Notes: generated from the sequence alone by a model not told the origin. A stretch of 64,000 nucleotides of DNA from Blastobasis lacticolella (GCA_905147135.1 LR990045.1:15042173-15106172); one strand, 5' to 3'; shown: positions 11,301 to 23,504, counted from the stretch's first letter. Numbers and translations are program-made.

Positions 11301-14300
11301 TCGAAGATCAATTACAGTGACGTTTTAATACAGTTTTTTGGCTAGAGAATTTGAAATGTCACAGCGCGAAAATTGCCCCCCTGATCGTCTGTTCATCTCG
11401 TGGGGACCGTCCTACACTTTGATATCCTGGACGTAATCAACACTCGAGGATCTTTCCGCCACATCGGCAATCGGTTTTGCTATATAAGTGACCTGCCCAG
11501 TCCACTGTTACTTTTTCTCAAATACGCGAGCAAAGTCACGGACAAAAACTAACAAATTTTGTATAAAATAATAAAGACTAGGTAGATACTGCCAATCATA
11601 AAACATCAATATTACTCTACAGAGCTCTGTGTAAAGGCAATGAACGGACTTGCAACCGCTGGACTGATCACTATGGACGACGCGTGTTGCATAGAATCCA
11701 CGCAAGCAGGGAGACTGATGTCGCTTTACTACTTGGACTTGGAGACCATGAAACATATCATGAAGGTAAGTACTTCTTAGAAGAAGGAGATAAACGATAG
11801 AATTGTACAGTGAGCTGTAGAGAAAGGCAGCCACCTGGGAGAAAACTAATTGTTTATGTTTAATACCATCCTGGGGTAACAATCATTAAACAATTATTCG
11901 TATAGTTAAACACACACACGAAAGCGAGTAGTATCTTATCAACCCACAAACGTCTAGAAGTATATTATTTGCTCCGCCAAGTAACTCATCATCATCATCG
12001 TCATCATCCTAGCGATCCGTTCCGGCTTCTGCCAGGGTCCGCTTTTTACATAGAGCAATTATACTTTTTATATAGAGCAATTATAGGATTTAGCTGATCA
12101 GCCACACTGCGGGCAGTTTAGAAAAAGCTGTGAACATAAAAAAGTAAACGCCGACGTATCCTGGTTATCATATCATAAGCCCGCCCCCAACACTGTGTAA
12201 CTCTCTATACTTGTAATAGTTATCTATATATAGAACACGATATATGCCAATAAAATAGATTATTTTAAATAACTATCTTTTCTGTTAGGATTAGGTCCAG
12301 ATTCTTCATTGTCAATAAGGTCATTATACACAATTTTTCTTCTGGCACACAATTCCTTTCTTGTCACTCATCTACTGCTTAGAACGGTTTTCTCATATAA
12401 ATACATATTGCGTAATAGGTGAGCATTTTACCTATTTATATAATTATATTTTAAGACTGTTGGTAATATTTTAATGGAGCCTTACGTGCGTGTAATACGA
12501 ATTTATGACTCAGTATTTAGGTGCAGAGCCTTGACACCACCGAGCTTGACACTAAGGCTAGGTAGGATGCGCGTATTTGAAATCGGTGATGCTAGTCAAA
12601 TGTCAACTTGGTTTAAACACCCCGCTTAAATGCAAAGTGATTATTGTTTGGACAGATGAGACTTGAGACTTTATGATGGTTTAAAATTTATTAATAGGTA
12701 GCTGGTAGACCATTATTTATTCCGCTCATTTATTGAGTAAAGAGCCTTTATTTTTGAAATGCTCGTAGATTAAACATAAAACAGAGGTTCATGTTCTATC
12801 CATGTTCATTATTTACTAAATTTAATCAAACGTATTTAAAGGCATAGGCTAATCACTATGTAACAAAATGAAGAGCGAACTAAACAGACTATTTACCTGT
12901 AAATGTCAAATATAAGTAAATCGCAAGGACACGGTTTTCGCTACCAATTAATCGCCTTGTGGATACGACACTTGCTGTGAACGAAAACACATAAATAACA
13001 ATAATCATCAATAATAAATAACAATAAGCCATCTTGTGTTATGGATGCCAGATAGCAGATAAACTCATCATCATCATCGTTATGTCCCGGTTGCGCCACC
13101 GCTCGGCACGCAAGGGCCCAGATTCCGCTTAGAAAGCAGATAAACTACTTAAACATATTTTAAAATACACACTTATTATATATACAACAACCAGAAACGT
13201 ACCTAACATACATTAAAATTCATAATTTCAATTTCAAAGAATCAAACCCGTGTTAACCAACTGAACCACTCTGGTCGTCAAAATTGTCAATTAATGTCGG
13301 CGATAATATGACATCGGCTGGTTTGGCTTCGAAGAGTAAATACGAAGCCGAAATTAGCCGATGTGTATTTACCGCGTCACCTAAGTAGTTACTATACCTT
13401 TGTGAACAAAATACCCAACAGATCGAAGGCACAGAGTCACTGGAGCGTTTGCTAATCCTGTTATGCGAATGCCACGAGTTGTCCGACGTCCACCTGCGTA
13501 TGGACGAGAAGCGTTGTCTCAACGCTTTGAACCGGAACAACGCAGCGGCCACCATACGCTACCCCATGAAGGGCAAGATTGCATCCCGGCAAATGAAGGT
13601 CAATTGGTGAGATTTTTTTATTTTTTTTTATGTCAAGCAGTAGGCAAACAGGCAAGCGGGCTACCTGCTGGAAAGTGGTCACCACTGCCTATAGACATTA
13701 GCAACACCAAGAGTATCGCCAATGCATTGCCCACCACTATAACACGTTGCTCTGGCAGCAAAAAGGCAAATGCCCCTCCACTGCCCAAGCCACGGTTCCC
13801 CAAATCCCCACCCCATGGAGCACTGGATACCTTACTCACCAGCAGAAACACAACACTATTTAAAAGAGTATTGTTTAGCTGCGGTATTCTGTAAGGTGGT
13901 ATATTAATTTATTATTACGCATCAATAGCATGGAACACATTGCCTTTGAGTGTGTACCCTGAGGCGCTGTCCTAATTGGCAACGGTCGTGCGACCATGGT
14001 CTGCGACGGGCTGTTTTAAGGTCTTGGTCGAGCGACGTCCGTCGTACGACCATGGTCGTAGGACCGCTTCTAATTAGGACGGCATCATCATTTAATCTGA
14101 ACACCATCCGCACATACTCTGCCGGACACCACACGCTGGAAATTAACTAGTAGAAATGCGAGACTGGAATATTAGTTGTCAGGATAGAGAAAAGTATCAA
14201 TTAAAACGACTATCTTTACCTACCCGTCCTTATAAATCACATCACACATGAGCCGGCCGTAACAGTCGTCTGCTGAACTTGAAACTCCTCCAAATTAGTG

Positions 14301-17300
14301 ACGGATTTGCCATATTCTATGTATGCCAAACCTAGATCAAGTATAATCTGTATATCGAGTCGAGTATCGAGTTATTAAAATAGATTTTAATAACAAAGAA
14401 CAAACAATAAGTCTGTCGATTAATTCCAGCATGATCCAAGCCATACTTGGTTGTCTCCCGATCCCGGACCCCGCCCTCAACCAAGAAGCGATGAAGATCA
14501 TGAGAATAGCGGATAGAGTCTGCAAATGTAAGCTTATTGATCATTATTTTGATTCAAATTCAAATAATTTTTATTCAATATAAATATTTTCAGAATACAC
14601 TTATTGAAAGTCAGTAATAAACAACATAATCAATTATCAATAATAATTAATTGAAATTAAATACACATCACAAAATACAAAATGCATGTATGGTATGGCT
14701 ACCATGTGTATAGTCATTAATATGTGACTTACTTAATATAAAATTTAAAATACCAGTATAATGTCATTATGTGATTATAGAAACTGAATATTTCCAATAA
14801 ACCAATTACAAAATTTGGCAAATCAGTTTCTTAAAAATTCGCATTATAGACCATCAAAATACAACAAATGCAATATAATATACTTAAATTATTTAAATAA
14901 AAATGTCACGTCATTAAAATAAAATATCACATTAATCAAAATTAAAATAGCATATCAAATAAAATTAAAATGTCAAATAAAATTAATAAAGTCAATTATC
15001 AAACAAAATCATAAAACAATTACTTTTCCCAAGGTTTTTTATCCTCAAGATAATCCTGTATACTATAATATGCTTTTCTAATCAGTGACTGTTTTATATA
15101 TCCCACAAATGCATTGTCAGTCATATCCAACACGTATTCCGGTATTTTATTATAAAATCTAATACTATGCCCCACAAAAGATGTATTTATTTTGACACCA
15201 AGAAATTCTAAGATCATCCTTAATATAGAGAACAAATTGTGGAAGGTGAATGACGTCAATCGATAAGCATTTTGAAATATCCATCTTGCCATTATACAGC
15301 ACAATGAAATACCTACTTAGATACATATCTGTGACAAAGATGTCGTGATTCTCCCACTACCTACACATAAGATGATTTTTTTAGATGAATTCCTTAGATA
15401 GGTAAGTAAACAATAATGTGATGTTCAACCTTAATAAATTACCTATTATAGAGTGGTAATAAGAATATTAAATGGCATACCGGTACTCAGTCATCTTAGT
15501 CACTAATTATGTTTTATTAAATAGTGGAATAATAAGATTACAAACATGATATATATTTAATTATATAGGACTGGTGACTGGAGTTCTTACAGTCAACGAA
15601 ATGGACCATTTACATTGCAGGTTCGATTACAAGTTTGCCAAAGCACTTACTTACTTGCCCGTCGCACAACCACGGTCGTACGGCTGTTGGCAATTAGGTA
15701 TTTAGTGCTGACTTTAGTTGAGAACTATCTATCCTAAAGATAGATGGTTTTAAAAACCAGCAAACCTTTTAAGAACTGAATTTATCCGGGCCGTTTCCGA
15801 AGTCTGACGAACTCGCGCCTATTCTGCGTAGATAAGATGTACTCCTAGATACCCTATTGTTCTTGCCATCCTAACTCTTCCAGGAAACGTAGCAATCCTT
15901 TCAGTTTTACAAACGTCTCCGGAACGATTTGTGTTTAAGGTCTTGTAGCCTACGTCACCCGTTCCGAGCTAGTATCGAAACAGCCGCAAATCCACTTGGC
16001 CATACTCAACTCCCTTATATTGGCCAAGTGTGTTGTTGCCCACTTGTGGGAGAACTCGCCATACGTCAGCAAGCAGCTCAAGGGTATTGGTCCAACGTTT
16101 TCGACGCTTTTGGCGACAGCGGGAAAGGTCAATTTCTTACTGCTTGAGGAAAGTCACCCGAGGGATCTGGAGCGAGTATGTATTTCCTACTGTTTCCCAA
16201 CTTATATTTCGATTTCATTTTCTTTATGTCGTATTCCATATATTGCGTATAGATGTTATAATAATGATAAGAATGAACATGGACCCGGATTGGGCACAGC
16301 AAATTGGTAGAGAGGAGTAACTGGCTTGGCTAACTTCTAGGTGTTTCTAGGTAGGCAAATATGCTTATCTCAATAGGTGGGGTCGGCACAACATGTCGAT
16401 GTTATGTTGTAAAAAGTATTTTAATTTTTTATGACCGCTCGCCTACCTGACATTATGGAATGCTGTTGAGTATTTAAAACACAAGAGGAAACGCTGCTGC
16501 TCATTTTCTAGTCTACAGAGTTCCTATCTGGTCCCCCTCTCAGACTTTAGTCGCCTTTTACGACACCCATAGTCGAGGGGGTTGATGAAATTCTACTCAT
16601 CTAGCTATAGATACCTACTTCCATTGAAAAGATGATTATAAATCGTGCGTCAATTTATTGCCGTAAGCCTTCAGCAGTTCCCGTACGAAAGGGCTGTTAA
16701 CACAGATTTCACCCTCGCCTTTTAGGTACCGCTCTCATTCCACAGAAACCAAAGGTATCAAGTTAACAATAGAAAGGGTAATACTTATCGAATAACTATT
16801 CCAGATAATGAACAAGGGCGCACCAGCAGGCAACGTTCTTCGCAAACAAATCGGTTTACTCCCAAAATACCAAGTGACAGCGACGCCTCTGGACGAAAGA
16901 CGAGTCTCCGTAAGGCTTGATCTGCTCAATATGGCCCATCTGATCGAAAACACGGAACATCTCACGGCTGGCGAGACTCATAAGAGCTATGTGGTCGTAG
17001 GGGATAGTGAGAACTATTTGCTGCTACTCACCAGTTTCGTGTAAGCTTTTTGTAAATTGTTTGAAATCCTAGGGTGGGATACCCGTAGAATTGAAAGTTA
17101 TCATGTCTCAAAGGTTGAATGTAGGTACTATATTCATTATCCATACCTACTCATAAAAAACGGTCCCGAATCTTAAGCATGACGTAACAAACTGACAAAC
17201 CTTGTATGTACGAGAACTCACACACTTTGGGACAGATTTACACTACGTAAGTAGGTGCATACTTACCATATAATAATAAGAAAAGGTAAGGAGATGTCAT

Positions 17301-20300
17301 AAGTAGTATATTTCAGAGATAAGGACTTGATGGGTGTTTATGAAGGAAGCATGACCTATGAAATAACAAGAAAACACAGCTTTGAGCACAAAGTTATCAT
17401 CCACTGCCTCAGTTCTAAATTTGGTATGTAGGTTTTAACAACATGATAATTACCACTCTAAACTAAATAAATAACTATGATATTCTTTTAATTTAAATTT
17501 ACAGTCGGCATCGATGCACAAACCGAATATATGTTCAAAGATTTGGGTCAACCGTTTATGCGCAGCGAGGTCATGAGTCAACAAGTAAAAGATACGGCAA
17601 CAAAAACTACGACCAAGAAACAAACAACTATCACAGATGTATTCAAGGAACGCAAAAGAAAGACCGATGATATATCGCAGTCAAAAGAGAAAATGAAACG
17701 TGAGAGTACACTCATAGATAAGTTCAAATGGTTGAGAAATTCTTTTGGAGCAGCAACGAAAGAAATAAAAGAAAGTGTTGCTAAATCATCAGAAGCATCC
17801 AATACATTACTACAAGATTTAATAAAAGATAAATCCGATAACGATACACCAAACACACAAATTCCCCATCAAATGAATTATGCAATTGCGGAGAAAGATA
17901 GCGTAATAGCAAATATTCATGAATATGCTGACTTATCTTATGATAATATCGATGAAATGGCCCAGGAAGAACCGTTTACAGTTGATGAACGGATAGATCG
18001 TATCTTGAATGACATTGAGAATGAAATTTCAATGAATAGCAATGAAAGTGGACTAAAAGCTGATATGAACGTATACGACACAGATATCACTAAAGGTTTT
18101 ACAAAATGCGAAGGTCATATGGTCAGAGACGTTACTACAAATATAGACGATAAATACAAATCAAGAACGACCAATAAAACTGTTAATTATACATCAAATT
18201 CCAGGATTAACGACACGAGAAAACGTAAACTAGCTCGTTCTAATTATAGCTGTGTTGATAAACTAGAGAAACGAGACAGTAAAACTGATGCTAAGGACAC
18301 TGTCACCTTTGATGACAATAAAAATTGGATAAATACAATAAGAGAACAAATTGAAAAGTTTATAAATAATGCTCCAACTAGTAATAATACCGATAGTGTG
18401 GTAACAAATCTTGTAGATAACGCTCAATCGCAAGAAATAGAAACAACGAAAGATAACGCCAATATACATATATATCCGAGCACACAATATATCAATGAAA
18501 TTAATCAATTTACTAACATTGGTAATGAAGCCGCACTTCAAAATGAGGACGACAAAGAATTATCTTTACTAAACGATAACCTCCTTTTAAAACATAAAAT
18601 AAGTAATCCAAATGAGTTGGCCTCCATAAAAGAGGCTACTGTAACTTCTCAAAAGTTGGAAGTTAATACCAGTATTTCAAATCAACATAAAACTCCAGAC
18701 CGTGACTTTATTGTATCCAAAGCAGACATTGATATGAAAATCACTAATTCAAGTGAGACTGATAACAATGGAGAATTTAAAGAATATGAAATACCTTATT
18801 TAGAGGAATCTCTACCACTTCTAAATTTGTTTAAAAAGCCGCGTGCCTTAAGTCCTGCCGATAATGTACCTAAACAAACTAACACTGGTAATCATACAGA
18901 AGAACCTAATTTTAACTATCCTGTTCAAAGTAACAATAACAACTTCAATCAATGTGCTTACAATTCTAATACCGGACAGACTAAAATACCGGACTGTGAC
19001 TATACTCTCTCCAAGGCAAATTCAGACATTGATATGAAAATCAACAATTCAAATAAGACTGACAATAATAGAAAACTTATCAAAACACCAACTTATGAAG
19101 TTCCTAACTTAGCCGTCATGATTATTAGTGGTCTTGATAAAGAAAATTCAGCTAGTGCTTTATTAGAGAGCAATAATGAACATGATAATTATAGCAATTT
19201 GATTGGTTTATCCGACTCAAATAAGGCACGAGCATTATGTTTCACTCAAGGTTTTGTTAATAAAACAAACGACACTGATCCCAGTTGTAACAACCCTAAA
19301 CGAAGTAAATACAATAATGTCAAACAAAATAACATCTATTCACCCTTAACTGATAATCCAAAAATGAGTAAATTAAACAGTTTAACACATTCAACTGAGA
19401 TTGTTCCCTACAAACCTAGTTTGTCTAACTATCCTCTTGAATTCGATTCCAGTCCTTTTAATAAAGATGCATTAAATAATTTTGATCATAAAATTGACAA
19501 TATACCCATAAGAGATATTGGTAATACACCAAAAGAACTTGTTAGAAATTTAGAACATTATGTTATTTCATCAAACTCCAAATATCGTCATAGGCCAAAT
19601 GAGAGCTTTGGGGACAATAACAATATTTGTAATACACCAAAAGAACGAGTTACATGTACAGAACATTTTGTTACATCATCGAATCCCAAATACTACAATA
19701 GACCAAATGACAAATACAAAGACAACGACAACAACAACGCTGACAGGTCGAAATACATAAACAAATATCACTTTACTACCACACAAATTGGTATCAGTAC
19801 GAAAACATTGCCTGAACATGATTTAAAAATATTTAGAAAAGTTGATATTGACGTAAATGTCACAGAAATTATAACTAAAAGAAAGAATATTTACTTGAAT
19901 AACGAGGAAAATGAACAAACTAAAACTTCCTTAGATATTATCACAAATAACAATAAGAAATTGAATGAGTTGCCTACACCAGATTTTAAAATAGAAAATG
20001 CGCTACATACATATAAAGAGCTAAAAAATGTTATGATTGAAACAAATCAAGCTAATATTCCTAAACATGCAAACACGGATACAATTCCTTTAATTCAAAA
20101 TGTCCCTATCCATAACCCGACTGAAGCAAAAGCTGATGATGAGAATAAAAGAGACAATAATTGTAATGTCACATTTACAGAAGCTTTCATACAAAGCTCT
20201 GCTAAACAAGCTGGTACAGTAACAGATATTCTAACCAAGTACAGTCAAATTATGAGGCAAGTATATTTAATTCAGATACTTAAGATGAAACTGAGAGAGA

Positions 20301-21177
20301 ATATGATTATGTTTTAATTTTCAGGGAGTCAAACAATATACAAGGAAGTATATCCACAAGTGGAGAAATGAGGAATAGTACGAATCACTCGATTAGCAAA
20401 AATGTAACTGCAACCAACAGAAATACAACAGTTCACACGGAACAAAAGTCTTCAAAAAGACCTTACAAAATCAGCGATATACATGATATGAAAATTTCGC
20501 TGCCGAAATCTCTTGTGGGCGATGACAAACCGCCTACCGCTGAAGCGATGATTTCACATGCTGATATTATATCCAGAGTAAAGAAAATCGAACCAGAAAA
20601 TAATGAAATTAAGTCATTGACTCCACTTCCAAACATAGAGACTTCTTTCCAAGTTCAAAATGTTCACGAAGACTTTCAGCTCAATTTATCTCCTGAACAA
20701 TTATCGCCTTCTGATACATCCGATATGCCTTTGAACGAGATCGACCAGACTTTGTTGAACCCAAAAACTCTATTGCAATGTTTTACTGCCGAAGAAAACC
20801 TACTTCTTCCGCCTCCTCCAGAATTTAGCGACAATATTATATCCTACTCGCCAACTGAAGATGTAGAAGATTTGTATAATCCTGTCAGTTGTCTTGATAT
20901 TGACGGTATGGAAAAAGTTTTACCGTGGACCAAGACGGATAACTACGAGAATAGTTCTCGAAGCACTACACTAACACCTTCCAAAGAAATTGAAACATGG
21001 TCTCTATCCGTAGAAGACGATACTCCTACAAGAGAACGCTTTTATTCAAACCCGTTCAAGTCTTGTACTGTGATGCGCAGTACCTCATCGGGTATTCAAA
21101 ACGATGCCAATTTTATATATGGACGTCCTAACTTGAAAAGTTTTAAATATAAGTCTAAAAATAAGTTAAAAATGTAA
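5095..21177 (+). CDS. HFM1: ATP-dependent DNA helicase HFM1/MER3, 3' exons
   Basis: Nine exons with matching phases: 5095-5358, 11623-11765, 13422-13606, 14430-14527, 15949-16175, 16805-17040, 17317-17423, 17505-20256, 20325-21177. They encode the C-terminal half of HFM1/MER3, the meiotic 3'-5' helicase that stabilises recombination intermediates for crossovers. Landmarks in order: the winged-helix part (SYLHRRLAENLNSE, then WLRSTFLYARAIKDP), a TQAGRLMSLYYLD segment, the Sec63-like bundle (LNALNRNNAAATIRYPMKG, ILGCLPIPDPALNQEAM, LILAKCVVAHLWENS) and the beta-rich end (LLPKYQV). These follow the vertebrate order closely. The helicase core (DExH, motifs I-VI) is upstream of the window. The remaining roughly 1,200 residues are an Asn/Asp/Lys-rich disordered tail. 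Exon 8 joins exon 9 over a 68-nt GC-AG intron. The first intron is 6.3 kb. Confidence 0.92.
7336..7553. repeat. Imperfect tandem duplication
   Basis: The block from TTATAAATCTAGATCAGTAA through GAACCAATTAACAGGCGTTA occurs twice head to tail. The second copy has about 30 extra bases (around CAAAATCGAACTATC). It is non-coding and lies in the HFM1 intron. Confidence 0.75.
7690..8120. other. GC-rich CpG-bearing island in HFM1 intron
   Basis: This stretch is much richer in G+C and CpG than the surrounding intron (GTCGCGGCGCAGG, GAGCGAGCGGAGCGGGCGAG, CCCACCCGCCCCCC). No open frame of use and no splice-bounded exon was recognised. It could be an old transposon or LTR fragment, or a cryptic promoter. 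The motif GAGCGAGCGGAGCG resembles the complement of units in 49060-50340. Confidence 0.45.
8452..8869. mobile_element. 418-bp foldback MITE, copy A
   Basis: The termini AATGAGCAGTTTTCCAATAG and CTACTGGAAAACTCCTCATT are inverted repeats. Just inside lie AGATGGCGCCCCGACAATTT and its inverted partner AAAATTGTAGGAGCGCCATC. A second copy of the same 418-bp length lies at 57168-57585 in the opposite orientation. There is no open frame, so it is a non-autonomous DNA element; the superfamily was not determined. Confidence 0.75.
9303..9716 (-). other. Unassigned 137-codon open frame, probably repeat-derived
   Basis: The N-terminal part (DLQPPAKRGDYSN) is the translated form of a dispersed repeat seen also at 62110-62150 and 43450. 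The rest (Leu/Arg/Asp-rich, RDRVSLNARMDASRTY) is not recognised. GC content is raised over the flanks, so it may derive from a retroelement. No introns, signal peptide or membrane segments are visible. It is not called a host gene. Confidence 0.35.
11187..11362. mobile_element. Inverted-repeat MITE, copy A
   Basis: It starts GTGACATCTGAAATTCGACA and ends with the inverse form GAATTTGAAATGTCAC, with CTAGCC/GGCTAG just inside. A clear relative lies at 44631-44805 (shared TGACATTGAAATGTCTATTGCA-like core and ATACAGTTTTTTG block). It is non-coding. Confidence 0.65.
11766..13421 (+). other. HFM1 intron, repeat scraps only
   Basis: Contains CAT/CGT-type simple repeat followed by a dispersed CGGCTTCTGCCAGGGTCCGC block (about 11987-12060, also at 40310-40350) and a similar simple repeat at 13060-13130. 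Nothing else was recognised. Confidence 0.5.
13610..13900. repeat. Dispersed repeat, copy A
   Basis: Begins with a T-run and CAAACAGGCAAGCGGG, then CACTGCCTATAGACATTAGC and AACACCAAGAGTATCGCCAA. A matching copy lies at 47895-48130 and a short piece at 52100-52165. The T-run start suggests the poly(A) end of a retroposed unit on the - strand. Confidence 0.7.
13962..14086. mobile_element. Palindromic MITE with nested palindromes
   Basis: The termini match those at 1428-1485 (GGCGCTGTCCTAATTGGCAA and CTAATTAGGACGGC). The inside is expanded with repeated CGACCATGGTCG-type palindromes. It is non-coding and lies in an HFM1 intron. Confidence 0.65.
15020..15304 (-). pseudogene. LINE reverse-transcriptase ORF, C-terminal remnant
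   Basis: The frame ends with SIRFYNKIPEYVLDMTD and LIRKAYYSIQDYLEDKKPW, a pattern characteristic of the extreme C-terminus of insect non-LTR retrotransposon ORF2 proteins (FYNKIPEYI...KAYYS..DYL). Only the tail remains, in the HFM1 intron. The AT-rich DNA at 14540-15019 is its likely 3' UTR. A related tail is visible at 49200-49600. Confidence 0.65.
16330..16600. repeat. Dispersed repeat fragment
   Basis: Holds a TAGTCGCCTTTTACGACACC-type block shared with 62215-62260. It sits in the HFM1 intron between 16175 and 16805 and is non-coding. Confidence 0.55.
17505..20256 (+). CDS. HFM1: HFM1 giant tail exon (disordered, Asn-rich)
   Basis: The first residues VGIDAQTEYMFKDL align with the end of the conserved HFM1 body (VGLDIQ...). 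The following roughly 900 residues are low-complexity, rich in Asn, Asp, Lys, Ser and Thr, with very few aromatics and no recognised domain. Two internal in-frame duplications are visible (see findings). Codons are AT-biased. The exon is read past a possible stop at 20317 only if splicing at 20257 is ignored; the GC donor gives a much better continuation. Confidence 0.85.
20257..20324 (+). other. 68-nt GC-AG intron of HFM1
   Basis: The upstream exon ends ATG-AG and the intron starts GCAAGT, the usual consensus of GC-AG introns. It ends TTTTCAG. Joining the two leftover bases AG with G restores Arg and links the 928-codon frame to the 269-codon frame without a stop (...IMRESNNIQGS). A GT donor at 20261 would not give a matching phase. 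Confidence 0.75.
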
Positions 21178-22119
21178 ACATGGTTCGTGTCGTAAATTAT
21201 ATAAGTGTTACTTACCTATTTTGATTTTAATTGTTATGCGAAATAGTATGATTTATGAAGTAAAAGCTCAAATCTAATAGTCCACACTGTAACTTAAGCT
21301 TCCTCCAAATTAGTGAAGTACTAGCACGAGCCTGCGACTTCGTCCGCCTTAAATTCGACTTTAACGTTCCAGACTTGTTCGTACAGAAACTACATTGAAA
21401 TCCTGGATAAATTATAGCCTATGTGCTATTATAGGCTATAAACTATATTGCTGCCAAATTTCACAAAAATCCGTTTAGTAGTTTTTGCGTAAAGTAGTAA
21501 CAAACATCCAAACATCCTTACAAACTTTCGCTATTATGATATTAGCTTACTAATATTACATGAATATAAATAGGAAGTGGGACTGTCAATGACGAAAGAA
21601 ACTGTTTACCTACTCCCAGACAAGTTGCTTTAGTCAATGAGTATTTTACCGCAGAGCTTCCTTAAAAAAATCGCTTGCAAGGCAGGTTAGAGAGCGCAGA
21701 GCTCTGAAAATACATAACAAAAACGCGAGTTATTTTCATCGGAATATGGTGGCGATTGGACTCGCAACGGACTTCACGAAGTTTTCCATCGGCTCACGTA
21801 ATCCGCTACATAACTCAAACATTTTGCATATTTGTTGCCAACGCTTAATCGTGTAGCAATGTTTAGCTTCAACCGTACATAAACCCACTAAGCGGAAGGA
21901 AACAAAATATGTATTAGGCAACTCGCATATAAAAGGAGGTACCTACTACCAATTTAATGAACACTCATGTTTTTGCGGCTACACCAAGTGTGTTAATCGT
22001 TTGACACGAGTGTTTTAATACCTAATTACATGCAGTGCACACACATATTTTATCTACTTTTCATGTTAAAACGTACTAGAACTTTCTTGATTTTGCTGGA
22101 ACTAAGCTACGGGTCAATT
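21178..22119. repeat. HFM1 3' flank with dispersed repeat
   Basis: Around 21320-21545 lies the very common lepidopteran block CTGCGACTTCGTCCGCC... ending CTTACAAACTTTCGC, also seen at 5745, 42020-42210 and 57050-57690. No canonical AATAAA was found directly after the HFM1 stop. 21546-22119 shows no gene. Confidence 0.55.
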
Positions 22120-22255
22120 GTGTTTCCGCCAAGTATAGACCCAGACCCGTAACAGAAATAAAAATGTAACATTTAAATATCTGCTCGACCGGGAATCGAA
22201 CCCTGAACCTCTTGCGTGGCATGTTAACCAGAGAACCACTTAGGTCGTCTCATAA
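22120..22255 (-). mobile_element. tRNA-Gly-derived SINE, worn copy
   Basis: On the - strand there is a B box (GGTTCGATTCCCGG), a TGCCACGC anticodon-arm-like block as in tRNA-Gly(GCC), and a tail TTTCTGTTACGGGTCTGGG. A better copy is at 63214-63335. It is degraded (bases lost near the anticodon arm), so not a working tRNA. Confidence 0.65.
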
Positions 22256-23504
22256 GTGAAATCGTCGTCGTGAAATAAATAAGGCGACAACTTCGAGTCA
22301 CGTCACATATCGAGGATGGCGGAACATCGAGTGATGAGACGCATCTTTTATGCGCAAATTAGGACGATAAGCGCAAACATGGCGGATAACTCATGTTTAT
22401 GATAATGCCTTGTGGTTGTTATTAATAGGGGTGTAATCTATTATACATATAAAAAAACAGTAAAAAAAGTGTCTGCACACACAAAAAAAAAATAGGGCAC
22501 GCTAGTCTCCGGTTCTACTGGAAGGATTTATATAAAACTGTTTTTGTTGTGTAGCTATTAAGTCTGGGCAAAATATAGGGTATAATTAATTTTGGAAACT
22601 GAAACACCTTATGTAGAAGAATAAAATACCAGTCAAACTATAAGACATGGAAATGGCGGCGAACAGATTTTGATGGGGTTTTCACAGTTAGGTAGTTTGG
22701 GGTCCACCTTAATATGTAGGCCATGTTTCATCTAATTCGGTTGGGTAGTACCAGACACAGCTTAACCTCTCTATAGTACAGACAGCTGCAGAGAGAACTG
22801 TCTCCTTCGCCATATATTAAGAAGATCCATTCACCTGCAGCTGTAGTAGCTGTCGTTAAAAATGGTTGTTTGGGAAAAAGATAAACTGCCCTGAAACGAT
22901 TTCCACGCGGACAACAGCTGATTCAATTATTATAATGTATCTACATTGTTCTAGCATTTTATTCAATTTAAAAGTTCGTTGTTTCAATATCAAAATGCGA
23001 AACAGGTCGTTCGCTAATGTAGTCCCCAATGGCATTAATTTCGTTTAATCGGACCGATACCGAGTTAGGCAGTACCTTTGATTATCTACTAATCGATATT
23101 TTTTTCTATGGGCGGTACCGACGTCATTTTACAGGATTGGATCAAGGTGGCTACGTTAAATTGGAGATCGACGGTACCACCCCTGGGCTACATCGTTCCG
23201 CCGTAAGGTCTTGTCAAGCCGCGTCCAACTCCCACTCTTGTAGGTGATCAGGTGCTGGGATTTCTTTTGGAATAAACATGTCACGGTCACAACGGATCAG
23301 CAGCCATAAACGTCTGGAGAATTTCTTCCCCTTCAGCGTTACGGCTACCAAAACCAAAAATGCCGTAAACACACCAAAACTACTCACATGCTCTTTAAGA
23401 TCGCCACCCACAAATAACAACAATACCCTGCGACAACGGAAGGCTACGTTGCAATTCGTCGATTTACTCCCAGTATGCATAGTCCGCATCGCCACAACCA
23501 TCAT
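22256..23504. other. Intergenic, no supported gene
   Basis: Contains small repeat pieces (AAAAAGATAAACTGCCCT near 22876, shared with 40683). Short open frames at 22866-23703 carry no recognisable domains or splice contexts and are not called. Confidence 0.45.

Larger units (their letters stand above)
5359..11622 (+). other. HFM1 large intron (6.3 kb)
   Basis: The intron runs from GTGAGT to TACTCTACAG. It holds repeats listed separately (tandem duplication 7336-7553, GC-rich island 7690-8120, 418-bp MITE 8452-8869, MITE 11187-11362), a common lepidopteran repeat piece at 5745-5880 (GCGACTTCGTTCGCG block), and an unassigned - strand open frame at 9303-9716. I see no exons in 5881-7335 or 9717-11186. 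Confidence 0.7.

Noticed and set aside
20255..20317. HFM1 C-terminus ending at the stop at 20317
   Set aside because: A consensus GC-AG intron at 20257-20324 gives an in-frame continuation of 283 codons; the codons 20257-20317 look intronic (AT-rich).
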